A stretch of DNA of 64,000 nt from Piliocolobus tephrosceles (Eukaryota > Chordata > Mammalia > Primates > Cercopithecidae), in contig NC_045441.1 of NCBI RefSeq assembly GCF_002776525.5, positions 109,149,440 through 109,213,439 on the forward strand, in the 5' to 3' direction. Made by a program: the position numbers and the translations under genes. The notes under the pieces were generated by a model. It was given only the letters and a program-made list of their open reading frames with translations. It was not told the DNA's origin and ran no database searches. Positions 59,051 through 64,000 of this stretch are shown here, in pieces; the first letter of the stretch is position 1; every line of letters begins with the position of its first letter.

Positions 59051-59909
59051 TAACCTTTCTAGCACAATACATTATATGCTAAGGTTCTTTCTTCTTTTCT
59101 CTTCCAAAAGCAAATGTCTTATAATGCAATGACTAGAGAACCCTTTAGGAATATACCAATTTAGTAAAGGTATTCTTATGTATAAATCAAATTCATTTTT
59201 AAGAGAATCAAGGATATTTTCTTCTGCTATAAAGTCGTTAAGAAATAATTTTAATGTTTTGTTTAAATTAATATATGCTCTTCTATTTAAGGTGCATGTC
59301 CTAATTAGTATTTCAGTATAACAAATTCAAGCACAGAACATCATAATTATGAACAATTCTTCATAGGTAAACATAAACCACACCAGTGACCTACCAGAAG
59401 TAGGTAACATTATTCAAGGTGTTTTTCCAGCAGTGGTGATGAATTGGCACCGATTCATTCTTTCTTCTTTCTTTCCCCAGTTCCCTTGGGGAAAATTCTA
59501 TGCATTTGCATTTGCCAGAAAGTCTATTTAAGATTGAGAGCATTGAAAGTGTGCCAAGTGAACCAGCCCACAAGGGAATTACATCTATGACTTGGCCTCA
59601 TTCATATCATGCTCAAATCAACTGAGTTAAGCAGCTGTATTTTCTTAAGTACAAGAACATATTTATTTGGTAAATATGGGAGTTTCAACTTCTCCAAGCC
59701 CCTTAGAGACCGTTAAGTGGACTTCAGCATTCACTTGTTCAATGGATTCTGATTAAATACTTAAATGGAGACAGTCTCATACTTAGTGATTTGAGAGCTT
59801 AGTGATTTATATCAAGCAGTACAAGATGTGACTCCTGGTCACCAGTAATTACAAGTTAGTTGATTAAGGGAACAGTGTGTACAAAAGTATAGCCTTATGT
59901 AATAGTTAA
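59051..59909. other. Unannotated AT-rich sequence
   Basis: No recognised feature. Confidence 0.45.
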
Positions 59910-60130
59910 GCCTGGAACTGGATTCAGAGAAACCTGGCCTTGTATCCTGGTTCTGACACTTACTGGCTATAGGATATCTATCACACGACTTCTTCTTTGA
60001 GGCTCTCCTTCCTTACATGTAAAACAGAAAGAATCTCAGAGGTAGTCTTGAGACCTAGATGAGAGCCTATTCTTAAAGTTCTTCATATAGTGATTCACAC
60101 ACATTGAGCACCCAGTATATTGTAGCCACT
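59910..60130 (+). mobile_element. MIR SINE
   Basis: 'ttgtatcctggttctgacacttactggctatagg', 'tccttccttacatgtaaaacagaa' and 'tcacacacattgagcacccagtata' follow the sense MIR. Confidence 0.78.
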
Positions 60131-60400
60131 GTGTGAAAGACGGGAGAGATGAGAATTAAACTTTTCTAATCTCCTAAGATTACTCAGTTTATCCAGAACT
60201 GTAACTCTGCCCAAGACAAAACTATCCATATTATTTTCCATCACTGCTAATTGGCATCATCATCTCTAAAGCAATCTGTGTAAACTAGTGCCTATATACT
60301 TCTCCATCCACTAGATTTCAACATCTCAATACTATTTCTTGTCACTGAATTTGCAGAACACCTTTACCTCCCCTCTGAGCCATTTTCTCAGGTACTCTCT

Positions 60401-60540
60401 GATTTGCTTTCCAGGAAACTGATTTGCTTTCCAGGAAACTGCTTTGCTTTCTAGGAAACCGATTTGCTTTCTAGGAAGCTGATTTGCTTTCTAGGAAACT
60501 GATTTGCTTTCCAGGACACCGATTTGCTTTCTAGGAAGCC
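60401..60540. repeat. 20-bp minisatellite, seven units
   Basis: Seven head-to-tail copies of 'gatttgctttctaggaaact' with small changes fill 140 bp exactly. The unit matches the terminal bases of the provirus LTR ('gatttgtttttctaagacca' at 34591), so the array grew from the LTR end itself. Confidence 0.95.
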
Positions 60541-60769
60541 AGGGTGAGTATTAAATGACCAGCGAGTAGGCAAGGCTAGGAGCAAAACTGCACATTTATT
60601 TTTGGTCCCCCAGCTTCAGGAAAGAAGGTGTGGGGGAGGGGTGAGGTCCGTTGGTCTCCGTCAGGGGAGGCCGGGGGAGTCACCCGGTGCAGCTCTCCGG
60701 AGGAGTTCCTACAGTCCCCACAGGAGTGAGAGCTGAGGAAGTGCGCACCGCGCGCCCACCGGGAGCGGC

Positions 60770-60850
60770 TTTTATGTCCTGGGCCCGGAAGTGGGCGGGC
60801 AGTGGGCGGGACATAGGCGGGTCAGGGGCGGGGGCGGTAGGCGTGGCTAG
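60770..60850 (-). promoter_or_regulatory. LTR core promoter: TATA and GC boxes
   Basis: On the minus strand, several CCCGCC-type GC boxes (reverse GGGCGG/GGCGGG at 60790-60850) lie just upstream of ATAAAA at 60775-60770. Transcription would run leftward toward the minisatellite. The region is CpG-rich compared with its AT-rich surroundings. Confidence 0.65.
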
Positions 60851-60980
60851 GCGGGTTCCGGTTTTTCTCCGTCGGAGGTCGGGTTGCGCCTGAGCAGTTG
60901 ACCTGTGTCTTTCCCGGGCGCGGGAAAGCTGACGGTGAAGAAGCCAGAACTGCGCCATCTTGCCTCGGTTCGTCCAAACA

Positions 60981-62049
60981 CTCTCCAACTAAAGCTTTTG
61001 ATTCCTGGGCTGAGCCAGTCCCACCTTAGTAATCCCCTGACTTGGCATATTTCTTCGCAGTTTCTCGTTCATCCAATCAGTCCTCCATGTAACTGTCCTC
61101 AGCAATCTCACTAGACACAGTGCTAGTCAAGTACTGACAGCATCCATTGGACTTTCTAGGCATTGGCTATACAATACTTGTTAAATTGTCAACAGTTATA
61201 TAAAAATTCCTTTCTTTGCATTCCCGCTTCCAGTAGTACTCTGAATATTTGCCATTTGACATATCACACAGAGGTCAAACTTCACAATCATCCCACCTGT
61301 CCTGTACTTTTCCCCCTCAGTGTTTTCAGTTGTTCTTTTCTGTGCCTCCTGTACTCTGCCTATCTTGCAAAGCCCTACTTCAATGCATCCTCCTATCTCA
61401 AGTCTCTTATGGTGCCCTCTGCCTGAGATAAGCTCTTCCTTCCTCATGTTCCAATTACACTTCATTTGTAGTTTCATACAATGTTCACTGTGGTATACCT
61501 TGTATTACAGTTATTTGTACTACATGCCTTTCCTCCAACTCTAAAACAAGCCCCCTACTCTGAAAATAGTCATAGCACATTATGCCTCACTTCATCTTAC
61601 AAAACTCTAGGGCAATAACTTGTTCAACCTGCATGGTCCAATCCTCTTACTCCTTTATTTACTTTTAACACTTGGACCCTATGTAATAAGGTTCTGTACA
61701 TGATCTCCAAACTCCTAAATTGTATTGCAATTTCAGTTTCTAGTTTTACTTGGCCTCTCTGCAGCAGTTGGCAGTATTCACTACTCCTTTCTTTCTTTAA
61801 ATCTCTCTTCTATTGGCTTCTATAACACCACTCCTTCCTAGCTTTGCCTCCTAGAACGTTCCTTCCTCTTGATTTATTTCAGAGGTGTCTTTTGTACCTA
61901 CCCTTAAAATATTGGTATTCCCATGTTTCCCTTATCAGTCATGTCCCATTTTCATTCTACATGCAATCTTATGGACTCAAAAAACGTGATCCAAATCCAT
62001 CAAATTCTTCCCCAAATCCCATCACTCAAGCTAAAAACCTGTAAATAAT
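60981..62049 (+). mobile_element. L2 segments within unique sequence
   Basis: 61310-61570 resembles the L2 3' region ('ccctctgcctgagataagctcttcc', 'tacaatgttcactgtggtatacc'). 61740-62045 resembles upstream L2 ORF sequence ('ggcctctctgcagcagttggcagtattcactactcc', 'attggcttctataacaccac'). The order is shuffled, so at least two L2 copies are present. Borders are approximate. Confidence 0.65.
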
Positions 62050-62398
62050 TTTTAGTCCATTTTGGCTGCTATAACAAAATATAATAAATGAGGTAGCTTA
62101 AAAACAACAAAAATTTATTTTTCACAGTTCTGTAGACTGGGAAGTCTACAATCAAGAGGCCAACAGATTCCATGTCTGGTGAGGGTCTATTTCCTGGTTC
62201 ATAGATGGCTCCTTCTTGCTGTGTTCTCACATGATGGAAGGAAAAGGGAACTCCCTGGGGCCTCTTTTATATGGACAGTGATCTCATTCAGGAGGGATAT
62301 AATCACCTTTCCAAAACCTCGCTTCACGATAACATCATTTTGGGGGTTAGGATTTCATCCTATGAATTTGGGAGGGACATAAACATTCAGGCCACTGC
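62050..62398 (-). mobile_element. MLT1A-type LTR (antisense)
   Basis: 'ttagtccattttggctgctataacaaaatataataaatgagg', 'tcacagttctgtagactgggaagtc', 'gtctggtgagggtctatttcctggttcatagatgg' and 'ttgggggttaggatttcatcctatgaattt' are reverse MLT1A. Confidence 0.9.
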
Positions 62399-63200
62399 GG
62401 TCACCTTAGAGGTCCCGCCAATCCCACACCAGCTATCAATCTATTGCCTCTGAGCTCCAAACCTACCCTTCATTGCCTGCTGATGATCCTGGAGCTGGAC
62501 CTTACAAATATTTCTCCTCTGCCAGCCAGTCCAAAGTGAAGCTTTGTCAGTGAAAGTAAGTGGAGAGACTCTGAAGAAGGAAGGGGATTCTCTTCTTGGT
62601 TCCAGTTTTCTTTTCTTTCTCTCTTCTTGTCCTGTGGTACTTGTCCAGTGTAAAGGACACACAGTGGTGCTCAGCCCTAGAGGGTTTCAGCAGCCTCCCC
62701 ATGGACAGCTTCCCAGACAGTGCCACTGGTGCCACAGCTAGCTTCCCAGACAGAGGGGTTGGAAAGTGGCTTCCTGGCAAGTTCAGCAGTACCCCTACAG
62801 AAAGCCTCCCAACAAATTCCACAAGAACCGAGAGGCCAGCTTAATGGCAGATGTGGTCAGCATCCTAGCAGGTGGTTTCCTACCTGCCAGCCTCAGGCTG
62901 CAACACCTCAGCAAACTTCTTCACCATCCAGTGGATACAGAAACATTCTCCCTATCAAGATCTGAATCTCAGTCTTGGGGGTGGGAGCTTTTCCAAATGT
63001 ATTCCTTCCTTGAGTGTTCCATCTCATCCTCAGGGGCAATGGCTCCTTCTCATGACTTCTATGCCTGTATTCTTTTAGCTCTCTTTACCTCTTAGTACTC
63101 AATCCTGTGCAACTGATAAATATGATTGTATTATTAAACTTTCCCTGTTTAATCACTGTGCAGTTTCTGTCTCCTGACTAGGCCCTGACTGATACCCTTC
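62399..63200 (+). other. Decayed LTR-like or unannotated sequence
   Basis: The end 'tttctgtctcctgactaggccctgactgatac' near 63166 resembles an LTR terminus. 62650-62860 has loosely repeated 'agcttcccagacag' motifs. Frames of 91-109 aa here carry no domain. Confidence 0.4.
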
Positions 63201-63704
63201 TCCTTTTAAATTTCACCTCCTGAGCATCTCTCATGTCCAACAACTTTGCCCCAGTCCCACAGTTCCTGCCTGAGTTCAGACTCTTGTCATTCTTAGTTTG
63301 ACTTTTGGTATAAACCTCCTAACCAATTGCCTATTTCCAGATTAGATGTTTACTAGTACTTCCTCCTAAACGCACCACATAAATCATTCTATAATGTGCA
63401 ATGGGTATGAATTTTGATCCACTAACTTGGGGATGGATGAAAAGTCAAATCATTTTTTCTAAAGCCTAATTAAATATAACTCTGAGCAGAAATTTTTATT
63501 CTTGGTTATTATTGAGTTTCTTCTAGTCTCCCCAACTCTCTCCAGGATTATATGACAGTCCCAAAAGGTTTATGTCAATTAAAACACTATCTCTTGAAGG
63601 TTGGTGGCACAGTGAGTTCTCCCTAAGCATAGGTACCTTTGCTGAGGCTGGTAGACCCAGAAGCATGAGCTCAGCCTAAATGGTGCCAGCTTCCTGGGGC
63701 ACTG
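63201..63704. other. Unannotated sequence
   Basis: No recognised feature. Confidence 0.45.
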
Positions 63705-64000
63705 CAATAGTCCCCCTTATCCAAGGTTTTGGTTTTTGCAGTTCCAGTTACCTGCAGTCAAGTGTGGTCTGAAAATATTACATGACTACTCTTGCCCTTT
63801 AAGGCCACCGTTCAGTAAAATAAGGCTGACTTGAATGTAGGTACTGTGATACCATGACAGTGAATCTACACCCAAGATGGCTACGAAGTGACTAATGGCA
63901 ATCCGGGCAGGGCAGACCAGGGTGGAGCAAGATTTCATCATTGGTACTCAGAATGGTGTGCAATTTAAAACTTAACAGCTGTTTATTTCTGAAAATTTCC
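63705..64000. mobile_element. Tigger-type MITE, cut by the window edge
   Basis: 'gtcccccttatccaaggttttggtttttgcagttccagttacctgcagtc' and 'tggtctgaaaatatta' mark the left end. 'gcaatttaaaacttaacagctgtttatttctgaaaatttcc' is the start of its inverted right end. Internal sequence is deleted, so it is non-autonomous. Confidence 0.75.

Larger units (their letters stand above)
60400..60980 (-). mobile_element. Solo LTR related to the 34590 provirus, with expanded terminus
   Basis: Minus-strand start 'tgtttggacgaaccgaggcaag' and end 'ggaaagcaaatca'. The 5-bp duplication CTCTC flanks it (60395-60399, 60981-60985). It shares 'accagcgagtaggcaaggct' and 'agcaaaactgca' with the provirus LTRs but is more diverged. 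It keeps a TATA box (ATAAAA, 60770-60775 reverse), upstream GC boxes (60790-60850) and AATAAA (60595-60600 reverse) about 170 bp downstream. The outer 140 bp is a minisatellite. It likely arose by LTR-LTR recombination. Confidence 0.9.

Noticed and set aside
60401..60540. CRISPR-like array
   Set aside because: The 20-bp units are contiguous with no spacers, in a primate genome; it is a minisatellite from an LTR end.
60651..60988. Open frames in the GC-rich solo LTR
   Set aside because: High GC lowers stop-codon frequency; frames on both strands overlap and none matches a protein family.
1..64000. A novel multi-gene biological system
   Set aside because: No set of intact genes is present. 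The window is ordinary primate noncoding DNA whose interest is in its mobile-element history.

Overview
This window looks like nuclear DNA of a primate, most likely an Old World monkey. It is dense in Alu, L1, L2, MIR, MER5A, MLT1, MST and THE1 sequence. Two full-length AluY-type elements (41342 and 42658) carry the 'ggctcaag' and 'ggcgtaaaccc' variants that I associate with cercopithecid AluY. I find no functional protein-coding gene, RNA gene, CRISPR array or operon-like structure. The short open frames are chance frames or frames inside repeats.

Layout. 1-5300 is an old antisense L1 split by an Alu, then a long L2 3' segment. 5300-20900 is mostly unique or anciently decayed sequence with scattered MIR, MER5A, MLT1, L1 and Alu copies. 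20915-22320 is a three-level nest: an old L1 holds a THE1-type LTR, which holds a twin-primed (5'-inverted) L1. 22320-34580 is largely unrecognised sequence with L1 ends, an Alu and a spaced direct duplication. 34590-37531 is a reverse-strand class I endogenous retrovirus. It has two LTRs, a 5-bp target duplication, a tRNA-Phe-like primer site, and broken gag and protease pieces; most of pol and env is missing. 38236-41753 holds another LTR-like repeat, Alus, a large GATA array and a 100-N assembly gap inside an Alu tail.

42338 to about 45600 is a processed pseudogene of SRPK1 (SR-protein kinase 1). Its start codon is ATG to GTG, a chimeric Alu sits in codon ~16, there is a 27-nt in-frame insertion ending in a splice-acceptor-like sequence, and one nonsense codon falls at the equivalent of residue 513. 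Otherwise the frame keeps the parental length of 655 codons. 45880-59100 is repeat-interspersed unique sequence. 60400-60980 is a solo LTR related to the provirus at 34590. Its outer end has grown into seven tandem 20-bp units, still bounded by a 5-bp target duplication. The window closes with L2, MLT1 and LTR-like pieces and a Tigger-type palindromic element cut by the window edge.

Nothing here works together as a pathway. The interest is in retrotransposition history: the LTR pair, the SRPK1 retrocopy that seems to record a splice variant, and the chimeric Alu within it. All family names come from recognising sequence wording, not from a database search.
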